A DNA stretch of 64,000 nucleotides from Sphingobium sp. SYK-6 (GTDB lineage Bacteria; Pseudomonadota; Alphaproteobacteria; Sphingomonadales; Sphingomonadaceae). Location: contig NC_015976.1 of the NCBI RefSeq assembly GCF_000283515.1, positions 1,302,001 to 1,366,000 of the forward strand, given 5' to 3'. Shown piece by piece: positions 10,988-20,551 of this stretch. Below the pieces are notes generated by a model. It had not been told where the DNA came from and made no database searches. It saw only the letters and a list, made by a program, of their open reading frames with translations. The position numbers and the translations under genes were made by a program. How positions within the stretch are numbered: the stretch's first letter is position 1; each line of letters begins with the position of its first letter.

Positions 10988-13048
10988 GTGAACAGAGGAG
11001 CCGTGCGCCTGCTCGCCGCCGCGCTGCTGGCGAGCGCACCGGCCGCGCCGCTGACTGCCCAGACGCGCGCCGAGATCGATGCGCTGGCGCGGGACGTGGA
11101 CAAGGTGGAAGCCATCCGCGCGATCAAGGATCTGCAGCGGCTCTATGCCCAATATGTCCAGCTGGGCCAGTGGCAGGCAGCGGCCGATCTTTTCTCCGAT
11201 GGCGGCCGGCTCGTCCGGGGCACGGACGCGGTGCAGGGCAGGGCGGCGATCCGCGACTGGCTGAAGGCGCGCGGCGGCGGGCAGGATGGCCTCCCGTCCG
11301 GCGCGCTCCACACCGAGCTGATCGACGAACCGCTGCTGTCCATGTCGGCGGACGGGCGCACCATCCAGTCGCGCTGGATGAGCCTTTCCCTCACGGGCGA
11401 CGGCAAGGGCGCGGCACGGCTGGAAAGCGGCGTCTACGAGAATGACTATGTGCGCGAGAACGGGGTCTGGAAGATCGCGCTCGCCCATTATCATCCGCAG
11501 TTCGAGGGGGATTACGCGACCGGGTGGACCAACATCGGCGGGGCGGACCTGCCGATCGTCCCCTATCACATCACACCGGCGCAGACCGGCCGGCCCATCC
11601 CGCCGTCGGCCGGCGCGCCGCCGCGCTCGGGCGAGACGCTGGCGGGGCTGGAACGCCGCATCGCCGCACTGAACGACGAGGATGCGGTCCGCAACCTCCA
11701 GCACAGCTATGGCTATTATGTCGACCGGCGCATGTGGGATGATGTGGTCGACCTGTTTGCCGAGGGCGGCGTGGTCGAGATTGCCGGTGAAGGGCGCCAC
11801 GAGGGGAAGGATGGCATTCGCCGCGCCCTGGAGCGCATGGGGCCGGCGGGGCTGAGCGCCGGGGAGCTCAACGACCGCCCGCTGTTCGGCACGCTGGTCG
11901 AGATCATGCCCGGCGGCACGGAAGCCTATAGCCGCGGCATCGAGTTTGGTATGCTCGGCAGCCAGAGCCGGGATACGGCCGGGTGGTCAGTCACCATCTT
12001 CCGCAATCGCTTCGTCAAGGAAGATGGCATCTGGAAGCTCCGCGAGCTGCGGCTCTTCCCGCTCATGGCCGCGGATTATGCGCGCGGCTGGGGGGATGGC
12101 GGCACGCTCCGCCCCGCCGCCCTGCCGGCCTTCCTCTCGCCGCATCCGGTGACGGGCAAGGCGGTGCCGCTGCCCGGAGCGGTCGCTACGTCAGGGCCGC
12201 TCACCGGCGCCGCGCCGGGGCCGCGCGCCTTGCCCGCCGGCCCGGGCTCCGCGCGCTATGCGGACGCGAAGCGCCGCCTTTCCCGCTCGCTCGCCTTCGA
12301 TGCCGCCGAGAACGTCTCCTCGGCTTATGGCTTCTACATCGACGATTTCATGTGGGACGAGATGGGCGCGATCTTCGCGGAGAAAGGCAACAAGCAGTCG
12401 CCGTTCGCAGGCTATTATCTGGGGCGGGACAGGATCATGGGCGCGGTCAACGCCACCTGGGGCCCCACGCCGCAGACCCGGCCGGGCATTTCCTATCACT
12501 GGCGCACACAGCCGGTGATCCTCGTCTCGCAGGATGGCCGCTCGGCAAACCTGCGCACGCGCCTGTTCCAGCCGCGCACCGGCAAGGAAGTGGATGGCGG
12601 CTTTTACGGCGCGGTCTTCTCGAACGGCATGTATCCCAACGACCAGCTCGTGCTGGAGGGGGATGTATGGCGGCTGTGGAGCCTCACCATCGACGAGCCC
12701 TATTTCTCGATGAAGACCTGGAAGGACGGCTGGAACGGCGTGAAGGCCGGCCCGCCCGGTCGCCGGCCGCCGCCGAGCGCGCTGATCGCCAAATATCCGC
12801 CGGACATCCTGCTGACCGAGCTTGGCGAGCGGGAAGCGGGCTTTCGCGGCGGCACCGGCGAGACGATCGAGTGGCCGGGCATCCTGCCCATGTGGTTCAA
12901 TTACCGCAATCTGGTGAGCGGCCGCACGCCGGAACGCTACTGGCCCGATTGCGTGCCGTGCGGAATGCTCCCCGCCGCGCGCATGACCAGCCATGGCTAC
13001 CAGATGCCGCCCACCGGCCCCTCCGTCGACGGGGTGGAGGTAAAATAG
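10988..13048 (+). CDS. Exported protein with three tandem NTF2/SnoaL-like domains (A)
   Basis: A 686-residue exported protein. GTG 10988 follows GGGAGAGGAAGA, and the product then shows a signal peptide (LLAAALLASAPAAPLTAQ). Three NTF2-fold units follow, at about residues 36-200, 218-392 and 428-650. Each has the opening pattern LQ-x-x-YGYYVD-x-x-x-W-D-x-x-x-LFA, and units 1 and 2 have YENDYVRENGVWKI-like cores. Units 2 and 3 end in a conserved tail, SPHPVTGK and RNLVSGR. Single-domain SnoaL-like enzymes are about 130-180 residues, so a threefold array is unusual. Sphingomonad LdpA, a diarylpropane lyase, shows that this fold can act on lignin-type aryl compounds. The substrate here is unknown. 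A close paralogue is at 14608. Confidence 0.8.
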   Translation: MNRGAVRLLAAALLASAPAAPLTAQTRAEIDALARDVDKVEAIRAIKDLQRLYAQYVQLGQWQAAADLFSDGGRLVRGTDAVQGRAAIRDWLKARGGGQDGLPSGALHTELIDEPLLSMSADGRTIQSRWMSLSLTGDGKGAARLESGVYENDYVRENGVWKIALAHYHPQFEGDYATGWTNIGGADLPIVPYHITPAQTGRPIPPSAGAPPRSGETLAGLERRIAALNDEDAVRNLQHSYGYYVDRRMWDDVVDLFAEGGVVEIAGEGRHEGKDGIRRALERMGPAGLSAGELNDRPLFGTLVEIMPGGTEAYSRGIEFGMLGSQSRDTAGWSVTIFRNRFVKEDGIWKLRELRLFPLMAADYARGWGDGGTLRPAALPAFLSPHPVTGKAVPLPGAVATSGPLTGAAPGPRALPAGPGSARYADAKRRLSRSLAFDAAENVSSAYGFYIDDFMWDEMGAIFAEKGNKQSPFAGYYLGRDRIMGAVNATWGPTPQTRPGISYHWRTQPVILVSQDGRSANLRTRLFQPRTGKEVDGGFYGAVFSNGMYPNDQLVLEGDVWRLWSLTIDEPYFSMKTWKDGWNGVKAGPPGRRPPPSALIAKYPPDILLTELGEREAGFRGGTGETIEWPGILPMWFNYRNLVSGRTPERYWPDCVPCGMLPAARMTSHGYQMPPTGPSVDGVEVK

Positions 13049-13235
13049 CACCCGCGCGACACGCCCCGGTCACGAGCGGGCAACTTCTGGTGCCGGTCCA
13101 AGCAAGCGGCCGGGCTGGCGCGCGGCGCACACACGGGCCATGGTCCGCATCGAAAACCGGGCCACTTGTCGCGCGCCTCTCGCGGGCCGCGCGTCGAATG
13201 GCCAGACAGAATAGCCGGAGGGGGCGCACACGATC

Positions 13236-14540
13236 ATGATGACCTGGTACAAGGAGGCCGACAAGAAGACGCGGCGCGTCTTCTGGACGTGCAGTGCCGG
13301 CTGGGCCATGGATACGGCGGACGCGCTGGTCTATCAGTATATGATCCCGCTGCTCATCGTCGCGCTCGGCATGACGCTGGCGCAGGCGGGCGCCATCGCC
13401 AGCGCGAATTATTTCGCCGCCGCGCTCGGCGGCTGGGTCGGCGGCTGGCTGTGCGATCGTTATGGGCGCGCGCGGGTGCTGCGCCTCACCATCCTGTGGT
13501 TCTCGGTCTTCTCCTTCGCGTCCGGATTCGCGCAGACCTATGAGCAACTGCTCGTCATCCGCGTGCTGCAGGGCCTGGGTTTCGGCGCCGAATGGGCGGT
13601 GGGCGCAGTGCTGCTGGGCGAGCTGATTTCGCCGAAGCATCGCGGCAAGGCGCTGGGCACCGTGCACAGCGGCGCGGCCATCGGCTCGGGCATCGCTGCC
13701 CTGCTCGCCGGGCCGTTCGCGGCGCTGTTCGATCCCGATCTGGGCTGGCGGATCGTCTTCTGGATCGGCATCCTGCCCGCGATGCTCATCTTCTTCGTGC
13801 GCAAGGGTTCGGACGACAGCGAGATGTTCCGCCAGGCGGTGCAGAAAGCGAAGGAAAGCGGCCAGACGATGAGCCTCGCCAGCATCTTCCGCCCGAAGGT
13901 GCTGCGGATCACGCTGCTGGCCTCGCTGCTCTCGCTGGGCACGCAGGGCGCGGCTTATTCGGTGAGCAATTATCTGACGCCGTTCCTCAGCATGGAGCGG
14001 GGTCTGTCCATCTCGATGGCGGGCCTGTGCGTCATGTTCAATTCGCTGGGCGGCTTCTTCGGATTCCTCACCAATGCCTATCTCAGCGACATGCTCGGGC
14101 GCCGGGGCGTGTTCCGCCTGTTCGGCGCGGGCTTCATCATCACCTCGTCCATCTATCTGTTCGCGCCGCTGGGCGGATCGGTCATCCTGCTCATCCCCAC
14201 GGGGCTGATCTACGGCTTCTTCCAGTTCGGCATGTATGCCTCGTTCGGACCCTATTTCACCGAGCTGTTCCCCACCGAGCTGCGCGGCTCGGGGCAGGCC
14301 TTCGCCTATAATTTCGGCCGCGCGGCAGCGGCGCTGTTCATCATGGCGGTGGCACTGGCCTCGCAGACGATGGTGCTGAGCGCCGCGATGGCGATCTTCG
14401 GCATCGTCGGCATTGCCTGCGCGATGACGGCGACCTTCTTCCTGCCCGAGACGGCGGGGCGGCAATTGCATGGACTGGACGATCTGGATGGGGACGAGGC
14501 CGGCGCCCCCGCCGCGCCTCCCGCCGTCGCGAAGAGCTGA
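13236..14540 (+). CDS. MFS transporter, probable organic/aromatic acid importer
   Basis: A 434-residue transporter with about twelve membrane segments, between the two triple-domain NTF2-like genes on the same strand. Features include GWLCDRYGRARVL (motif A), RVLQGLGFGAEWAVGAVLL (TM4-5), SPKHRGKALG and a C-terminal FLPETAGRQL. These are typical of the aromatic-acid:H+ symporter and sialate/shikimate-type branches of the MFS. By position it probably imports the cluster's substrate or an intermediate (inference). ATG 13236 or 13239 fits the GGAGGGGG upstream. Confidence 0.85.
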   Translation: MMTWYKEADKKTRRVFWTCSAGWAMDTADALVYQYMIPLLIVALGMTLAQAGAIASANYFAAALGGWVGGWLCDRYGRARVLRLTILWFSVFSFASGFAQTYEQLLVIRVLQGLGFGAEWAVGAVLLGELISPKHRGKALGTVHSGAAIGSGIAALLAGPFAALFDPDLGWRIVFWIGILPAMLIFFVRKGSDDSEMFRQAVQKAKESGQTMSLASIFRPKVLRITLLASLLSLGTQGAAYSVSNYLTPFLSMERGLSISMAGLCVMFNSLGGFFGFLTNAYLSDMLGRRGVFRLFGAGFIITSSIYLFAPLGGSVILLIPTGLIYGFFQFGMYASFGPYFTELFPTELRGSGQAFAYNFGRAAAALFIMAVALASQTMVLSAAMAIFGIVGIACAMTATFFLPETAGRQLHGLDDLDGDEAGAPAAPPAVAKS

Positions 14541-14607
14541 GCGGCAGGCCCGTTCGCTGCCAGGCGTCGGGAAGCAGGGCGCGAAGAGGAAAAGGCAGGA
14601 GAGTGAC

Positions 14608-16608
14608 ATGAAGCCGATGACTGCCATGCTGCTGGGGCTGGCCTTGCTGTCCGCCCCGCCTTTGCTCCTCGCCGCGCCGCCCGCGCAGGCTGCCGATGTC
14701 GCGCGCGAGCAGGTCGCCCGCGTCGCCGAGCAGCTGCGGCGCGCCGAGGCGGTGCGGGAGATCAAGCGGCTCCAGCACAGCTATGTCCATTATCTCCAGC
14801 TCGGCCTGTGGGACGAGGCGGCGTCGCTCTTCGCGCGGGATGGCGCGCTGGGCGAGGGCCGGGCGCGCGTCATGGGACCGCAGGCCATCGCCGCGCATCT
14901 GCGCAAGACGATCGGCCAGGGGCAGGACGGCATCGCGCAGGGCCGGCTCCATGTGGACATGATCTTCTCGCCGGTCGTGACGCTGTCCGTTGACGGCACG
15001 CGTGGCAAGGGCCGCTGGCACAGCCTCGGCATCGATGCGCACTATGGCGAGCGGGCGGACTGGTCCGGCGCGATCCAGGAAAATGTCTATGTGCTGGAGG
15101 ATGGCAAATGGAAGTTCGCCATGCTCCATCCCTACCCTCTGTTCGCCGGCTCCTATGAGGCGGGCTGGAAGAATGTCGATCCCGTGCTGCGCGCCGTGCC
15201 CTTCCATTTCAGCGTGGACAGCCTCGGCATCCCGAGCACGCGCCTGCAGGATGGCTGGACGGCTCCGGCCGGTCCCGCGCCTTCGCTGGCCGATCTGGAG
15301 CGGCGCGTGGCGCGGCTCAACGATGCCTCGCAGATCGAAAATCTCCAGAATGCCTATGGCTATTATGTCGACCGGCGGCTGTGGGACGATGTGACTGATC
15401 TCTTCGCGCCAGACGGGGTGATGGAAGCGGCGGGGGATCGCGCGCAGGGCCGCAAGGCGATCCGCGCGGCACTGGAGGCAGTCGCGCCGGCGGGCCTGCG
15501 GTCCGGCGAGCTCAATGACCGGCTCCAGTTCGACATGGTCATCACCGTCGCGCCCGATGGCGCCAGTGCCACCGCGCGCGGCATCGAGCTGGGGATGGTC
15601 GGCAAGGCCAATGAAGGGGGCGCATGGACGCTCGCGACATTCGAGAACCTCTATGTGAAGCGCGATGGCAAGTGGATGCTGGCCCATATGCGGCTCTATC
15701 CCCGCGCCCGCACCGATTATGCGCAGGGCTGGGCGAAAAGCGCGATTCCTTATGCGCCGTTCGGCCGCGCCGGGCCAGCCGTGCCGGCCCGGCAGGCGGC
15801 GCTGCAATATCCCGGCACTGCCTTCCCCGCGCTGAGCTTCACCAATCCGGTGACGGACAAGGCACCGGCCTATCCCGCCGGCATGACCATCCTGCCCGCG
15901 CCAGTCCCCGCCTCGGCCACAGCGTCCCCGCCACCGGCGAACCCGTCCGATCCGGCCGCGCGCCTCGCGGAGATCGAGCGCCAGCTCGCCATCGCGTCGG
16001 CTTATGACGGCGCGGAGAATGTCTCGACCGCTTATGGCTATTATATCGACGAGTTCCTGTGGCGGCCGATCGGCGATCTGTTCTCGAAGCAGGGGTGGAA
16101 GGAGCTTTCCTATGTCGGCACTTATGTCGGCAACGAGCGCGTCTTCCAGTCGCTTGCCCGGCGTTATGGCAATGGCGGGCGCTTCGTGCCCAGCATGGCC
16201 ATTCACCAGAAGATGCAGCCGGTGACCACTGTCGCGGCGGACGGGAAGAGCGCGCGCATCCACCTGCGCCTGTTCCAGCTCGGCACCAGCAACGATCCGG
16301 GCGGCGCGCAGATCGGCGGGCATTACGAGAATGGCGCGGTGCTGGAGGATGGCCTGTGGAAGATCTCCGCCATGGACCTCGATTATGTCTGGACCGGCGA
16401 TCTTGCCACCGGCTGGACGAAGGCCGATCCGGCCAGCAATAGCCGTTTCGTGCCCGATCCGGACGTGATGAAGGGCTATCCGCCCGATGGCCCGCTGCGG
16501 GGACCCTCGACCGCGCCCTGGCCGGACCTGCTGCCGGTGGCGCTGCATTTCCGCAATCCGGTGAGCGGTCGCGCCCCGGAACTGCTGTTGCCGCCGCGCC
16601 ATTTCTGA
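14608..16608 (+). CDS. Exported protein with three tandem NTF2/SnoaL-like domains (B)
   Basis: A 666-residue paralogue of the protein at 10988. It begins with a signal peptide (MLLGLALLSAPPLLLAAPPAQA) after ATG 14608. NTF2-like units lie at about 45-200, 228-418 and 452-657, joined by Pro/Ala-rich linkers (PAPVPASATASPPPANPSDP). Units 2 and 3 carry GYYVDRRLWDDVTDLFA and GYYIDEFLWRPIGDLFS. The tails FTNPVTDK and FRNPVSGR repeat the family signature. It is probably periplasmic or outer-membrane associated. It lies between the MFS importer and the SDR on the same strand. Whether the repeats form an intramolecular trimer-like assembly, or have separate specificities, cannot be told here. Confidence 0.8.
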   Translation: MKPMTAMLLGLALLSAPPLLLAAPPAQAADVAREQVARVAEQLRRAEAVREIKRLQHSYVHYLQLGLWDEAASLFARDGALGEGRARVMGPQAIAAHLRKTIGQGQDGIAQGRLHVDMIFSPVVTLSVDGTRGKGRWHSLGIDAHYGERADWSGAIQENVYVLEDGKWKFAMLHPYPLFAGSYEAGWKNVDPVLRAVPFHFSVDSLGIPSTRLQDGWTAPAGPAPSLADLERRVARLNDASQIENLQNAYGYYVDRRLWDDVTDLFAPDGVMEAAGDRAQGRKAIRAALEAVAPAGLRSGELNDRLQFDMVITVAPDGASATARGIELGMVGKANEGGAWTLATFENLYVKRDGKWMLAHMRLYPRARTDYAQGWAKSAIPYAPFGRAGPAVPARQAALQYPGTAFPALSFTNPVTDKAPAYPAGMTILPAPVPASATASPPPANPSDPAARLAEIERQLAIASAYDGAENVSTAYGYYIDEFLWRPIGDLFSKQGWKELSYVGTYVGNERVFQSLARRYGNGGRFVPSMAIHQKMQPVTTVAADGKSARIHLRLFQLGTSNDPGGAQIGGHYENGAVLEDGLWKISAMDLDYVWTGDLATGWTKADPASNSRFVPDPDVMKGYPPDGPLRGPSTAPWPDLLPVALHFRNPVSGRAPELLLPPRHF

Positions 16609-16740
16609 CATGAGGCGGGCAGGGCGCCGCAACGATCCCTGCCTGCTGGGGCAAGTGCGGCGCAGGCTGGCGGACCAGAGATGACGCGCAGGCGGGGGCA
16701 AGCCTGACCCAAGCAGGACAGCAGGCAAGGGGAGCCGAAC

Positions 16741-17475
16741 ATGAATCCACCCGTGTTTCTGGTGACCGGCGGCAGCCGCGGGATCGGCGCGGCCATCGCA
16801 CATGCCGCGGCCGGGGCGGGCTACCGCGTCGTCCTCACTTATGCGAGCAATGCCGCGCAGGCGGAGGAGACCGTGGCGCAGATCGTCGCGCAGGGCGGCG
16901 ACGCGCGCGCCATCCGCGCGGACACGGCCGATCCCGCCGATGTCGCGGCGCTGTTCGCGGCGGTGGAGGAGGCCGGACCGCTGCGGGTGCTGGTCTATAA
17001 TGGCGGCATCACGGGCGCAGCCTCGCGCCTTGCCGATGCCGATCCGGAGACGCTCGCGCGCGTCGTCGCGGTCAATCTCACCGGCGCGATGCTCTGCGCG
17101 CGCGCGGCGATCCCGCTCATGTCCACCCGCACCGGGGGGCAGGGCGGCGCAATCGTCTTCATGTCATCGCGCGCCACCGCTTATGGCTCGCCCAACGAAT
17201 GGGTCTGGTATGCCGCGTCCAAGGGCGGCATCGACAGCCTGACGCTCGGCCTTGCGCGCGAAGTGGGCATCGAGGGCATTCGCGTGAACGCCGTGTCCCC
17301 CGGCCCGATCGGCACGGAGATGCTGAGCCCGGAGAAAGTGAAGATGGCGACCTCGCTTTCCCCCGTGGGCCGCATCGGCACGCCGCAGGAAGCCGCCGCC
17401 GCCGTCATGTTCCTCGCCTCGGACGAAGCCTCCTTCATCACCGGCGCCAATCTCGCCGTATCCGGCGGGCGCTAG
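16741..17475 (+). CDS. Short-chain dehydrogenase/reductase
   Basis: A classical SDR of 244 residues, cytoplasmic, oxidising or reducing an alcohol/carbonyl with NAD(P). The cofactor loop TGGSRGIG is at 9-16. The usual NAG motif reads YNGGI, a tolerated change. The catalytic Ser is in MSSRAT and the Tyr-x-x-x-Lys is YAASK. The end VSGGR is typical of FabG-like SDRs. GGGGAG provides the ribosome-binding site. It is the last plus-strand gene before the tad genes and may act on the product handled by the upstream NTF2-like proteins. Confidence 0.92.
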   Translation: MNPPVFLVTGGSRGIGAAIAHAAAGAGYRVVLTYASNAAQAEETVAQIVAQGGDARAIRADTADPADVAALFAAVEEAGPLRVLVYNGGITGAASRLADADPETLARVVAVNLTGAMLCARAAIPLMSTRTGGQGGAIVFMSSRATAYGSPNEWVWYAASKGGIDSLTLGLAREVGIEGIRVNAVSPGPIGTEMLSPEKVKMATSLSPVGRIGTPQEAAAAVMFLASDEASFITGANLAVSGGR

Positions 17476-17575
17476 GCGGCGTGCAAGTTCGCGGCGTTTG
17501 AGGGAGCCAGAAGCGCGGGTTTCAGCCATTCTCGTTCGTCATGCCGGAGCGAGCCCGGGACGACGGCGTGAATGC

Positions 17576-17998
17576 TCAGCTCCCGGATCCGCTCGAAAAC
17601 ACGGGGAAGCATGCCGTGACCTGAAGATTTTCAGGCAGGAAGCCAAAGCTGGCAATCGGCGACAGAAACGGCGTGGAGATGACCACCTGGTGGGAGTTGG
17701 CCTGGCCGCGGCAAGACACGCCTGAGGTGGGCACAACCGCGCTGGGTGCAATGGAGATCGTGTAGTCGCTTGCGCGGGCAACCGCGAAGGCGACGCTCTG
17801 CGCTTGGTTGGCGCACGCTGTGTCCATTGCCATGCAACGGGCCGTATGAAAGGCCACCTCTGCCAGGCTCTGGCGGATCCAATAGGCCCGTCCGAATTCG
17901 ATGAGGCCGACCAGCATGGCAATGAACAGCGGTGCCAGAATGGCAAATTCCAGGATCGAAGCGCCCCGCGCGCAACGCATCAGGCGCAGGATGGTCAT
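17576..17998 (-). CDS. TadE-like pilus assembly protein
   Basis: A 140-residue minor-pseudopilin-like protein. The N-terminal TadE signature is clear: a short basic head (MTILRLMRCARG), ASILEFAILAPLFIAMLVG as the hydrophobic helix with the Glu at the fifth position after the processing site, then IEFGRAYW. The rest is a small, Cys-containing exported domain. Its ATG overlaps the stop of the upstream tadE-like gene (ATGA), so the two are translationally coupled. Tad proteins build Flp-type adhesion pili. Confidence 0.85.
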   Translation of the reverse strand: MTILRLMRCARGASILEFAILAPLFIAMLVGLIEFGRAYWIRQSLAEVAFHTARCMAMDTACANQAQSVAFAVARASDYTISIAPSAVVPTSGVSCRGQANSHQVVISTPFLSPIASFGFLPENLQVTACFPVFSSGSGS

Positions 17999-18498
17999 TG
18001 CAGCCTCACCGTTGCCGTCTGGGATAGATGCGAGCCGACGCTTGCCTGTGAAATCAGCGCAGGGCTGAAGGACTGGCTGGCAGAGATCGTCAGATAATAG
18101 CCGGCGGTGACGCCGGGTGTCATATTTGCTTCGGAGCAGGGGATGCCGCATTGCCGCGCCACCATTTCCCCTTCGGTCGTCAGGCAGGCGCAGGAGCGGT
18201 CGACATTCGTGCAGCTCCCCGCAACGCCGTTGCAGCTCACGGTGACGGTGAGCTTGTTGTCGTTGGCAAGTGCTTTCACATAGTCGCCCAGTTCGGCGAA
18301 ATTGACATCGTCCCGTTGGTCAAAGGCTTGCAGCGAGGCTGCTGAAACGGCCGACCCCATCTGCGAACGCTTGAAATACATGTCGCCAAGGTCGAAGGCC
18401 CCCAGCGCGGTGATGAAGAACAGCGTGATCCAGAGGGCGAATTCAACCGCGACCCCGCCTTTGTCATCTCGCCGCAAGGCATGAACAAGATTTCGCAT
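17995..18498 (-). CDS. TadE/TadF-like pilus assembly protein
   Basis: A second TadE-family protein, 167 residues from ATG 18498. It has the same pattern of basic leader, GGVAVEFALWITLFFITALG helix with conserved Glu, and a phenylalanine/aspartate motif (AFDLGDMYF). The C-terminal part has six cysteines, suggesting disulfides outside the membrane. A start at 18546 is possible but would overlap the upstream gene by 47 bases. ATG 18498 begins one base after that gene's TGA, so an operon is likely. Confidence 0.82.
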   Translation of the reverse strand: MRNLVHALRRDDKGGVAVEFALWITLFFITALGAFDLGDMYFKRSQMGSAVSAASLQAFDQRDDVNFAELGDYVKALANDNKLTVTVSCNGVAGSCTNVDRSCACLTTEGEMVARQCGIPCSEANMTPGVTAGYYLTISASQSFSPALISQASVGSHLSQTATVRLQ

Positions 18499-18499
18499 A

Positions 18500-20551
18500 T
18501 CAGCGTACCAGGCGAATGACGTCACCGCCGCTGCCTCCTCCTCCATAAGCTTCTTCCATCGTCCGGCATGCCGAACCTGCCGCCGCCCCGCCGGTCGCTG
18601 CGATCGTGTTGGCGATCACGGTGAAGCACTGGCCTGCCGAAAGATTGGTGCTGCCGCCGCTCATCGTCAGGTTCGAATTGGGCACGTGCACGGTTCCTAC
18701 GAAGATGCTCTGTGAACCGGCCGCCCAGCTTGTATTGGCGCTTGTGAGGGAATGCAGCAGCATCTCGCGGATCTGCCCGCCCGGGACCGAACTGCTCGGC
18801 GCGATCAGCTTGGTGCGCGCGCCGCCTGCGAGATTGAGTGTTCCGCTCAGCACGAAGGTCACATCGACCCCGACCATGTCGAAGCCGCTCGCAGTAACCC
18901 CGTTCAGTGTCTGGCCCCAGGTGATCCCGGTATGGGGCGAGGTGAACGGCCAGACCGTTCCGCCCGTGCCATTGGTGAAATTGCCCGCGATGGTGTAGCG
19001 GCCGGCATCGAACAGGGCCGAGCCCGCGATCGTCATATTGCCATTGATCAGGTGGTTGGTCGTGGCCGGAAAGCGGATGCGGCTGCCGCCCTGGGTGACG
19101 ATATGGCCGTTGGCACTGAAAGTCCCGTCGCCCATGAACATCCGGCCGCTGCCCGCCAGGCTGATCGCATTGCCGTTGGCGCGCGGGCCGATCAGCACAT
19201 TGCCATTGCCGAAGGAAAGCTCTGAATTTCCACCGACATCGATTCCCTCATTGACCTGGAAATTGCCGGTGCCGGCCACCACGAAACTGCCGCCGGAGAT
19301 GCTCAGGCTGCGGAACATGTGCTGGCCATTTCCCATGCGCAGGCTTGATCCGCCGCCGATCGTGATCGCCGCGTTGACGATGACGTCTCCGTCGCCCTTG
19401 ATGTTGGTGCCGCTGAAATTCACTGTCCCGCTGCCGATATGGAGCGTGCCATTGCCGATCCGGATCCCGCTCGAGCCGCTGTTGAAGCCGCCGTTGACGA
19501 ACAGGTTCACGTCGCCGAACACAACGCTGCTGCCGCCGTTGGAAAAGCCGTTGTTGATGGTGATGGTGGATCCGGAGGCGAAATTGACAGTGATGCCGCC
19601 CGCGACATTGAGCTGGCCGATCGTGTAATTGCCTGCGGGCACATTGTAGGTGCTGCTGCCGGCACCGGCCCGGAAGGCCGCGACGTTGGCGGCCGGGGAC
19701 CAGTTGAAATCCCAGTTGCTGGCGCTTGCGGTCGTAGGGTTCGCAAGGTTCGAAATGGCCGTGAATGTGCCGATCAACGAACGGGCCGCGGCGAGATCGG
19801 CGTTGTCGGCCCACGGATCAGCCAGCGCGGTCGACTGGTTCACACGCTTGTCGGCTGCCGGGACGGCATTGTTCCAGCTCGGGTTCGAGAAGTCGGTCGC
19901 AAAGCGCAAGCTGCTGGCGGTGAGCGTGCCCCAGTCATTGCGGATCTGGCCGGCGCCTGAAATGATGTCGCTCGCACGGATCAGGGAACCGGCGTTGTTT
20001 ATTTGACCGACCGCAGCGACCGAGCAATCTGGGGCGTCGAATGTACCCCCGCCGGAGGTGCGCAGGGCGTCGTTGCCGCTGCTGAGTGCGAGAAAACAGG
20101 GCGGGGCAAAGGGCTGTTCGCCTGAGACGACCGCGACGGCTTCGCTGCCGACGGTGAACGTCGCAGGGGCGCCAACGATCCGGGCAAGAATGAAGGGCAA
20201 CTGCTTCGTAATGACGACCTTGACTGCCTGATCGCCTGAATTGGGGAAGTCATGGACCAGTTCGGCATGAACATCGGCATCCTGCAGGCCATTGCCTATG
20301 GCCAGATCACGCGCGATTGCGGTGAGGTTCGCCGCATCGTTGCTGGTCTGATAGGCCAGGGCAGCACCCAGAGCCGCAGAATCCGCCACCCGCTGGGTGA
20401 CCATGCGTTCATCAAGGCCGCGCCCGAGATCGACGGCAAGGCCCAACCCGCCGACCACGACGGGCAAGCTCAGGCCCGCAATCAGGGCGACACCGCCCGC
20501 TGAATCATGACGTAGTTTCGCGCAAATTCGCCCGAGATTTGACCACATCAT
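18500..20551 (-). CDS. TadG-like protein with a glycine-rich beta-helix-like region
   Basis: A 683-residue protein. Residues about 14-75 form the TadG N-terminal domain, with a membrane helix (GGVALIAGLSLPVVVGGLGLAVD) and the RVADSAALGAALAY helix. From roughly 300 to 560 there are many short repeats of about 20 residues rich in Gly, Asn, Ser and Thr, with beta-strand spacing (GNGTLHIGSGTVNFSGTNI, GNGNVLIGPRANGNAI). This resembles a parallel beta-helix such as a surface adhesin. The middle lacks the von Willebrand A domain of many TadG proteins, as far as I can see. It heads a three-gene operon with two TadE-like genes. No tadA, tadB, tadC or rcp genes are in the window. Confidence 0.8.
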   Translation of the reverse strand: MMWSNLGRICAKLRHDSAGGVALIAGLSLPVVVGGLGLAVDLGRGLDERMVTQRVADSAALGAALAYQTSNDAANLTAIARDLAIGNGLQDADVHAELVHDFPNSGDQAVKVVITKQLPFILARIVGAPATFTVGSEAVAVVSGEQPFAPPCFLALSSGNDALRTSGGGTFDAPDCSVAAVGQINNAGSLIRASDIISGAGQIRNDWGTLTASSLRFATDFSNPSWNNAVPAADKRVNQSTALADPWADNADLAAARSLIGTFTAISNLANPTTASASNWDFNWSPAANVAAFRAGAGSSTYNVPAGNYTIGQLNVAGGITVNFASGSTITINNGFSNGGSSVVFGDVNLFVNGGFNSGSSGIRIGNGTLHIGSGTVNFSGTNIKGDGDVIVNAAITIGGGSSLRMGNGQHMFRSLSISGGSFVVAGTGNFQVNEGIDVGGNSELSFGNGNVLIGPRANGNAISLAGSGRMFMGDGTFSANGHIVTQGGSRIRFPATTNHLINGNMTIAGSALFDAGRYTIAGNFTNGTGGTVWPFTSPHTGITWGQTLNGVTASGFDMVGVDVTFVLSGTLNLAGGARTKLIAPSSSVPGGQIREMLLHSLTSANTSWAAGSQSIFVGTVHVPNSNLTMSGGSTNLSAGQCFTVIANTIAATGGAAAGSACRTMEEAYGGGGSGGDVIRLVR

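Noticed and set aside
12897..16803. Long minus-strand open frames opposite the MFS and triple NTF2-like genes
   Set aside because: Same antisense-shadow effect. The plus-strand frames have clear domains and signal peptides.
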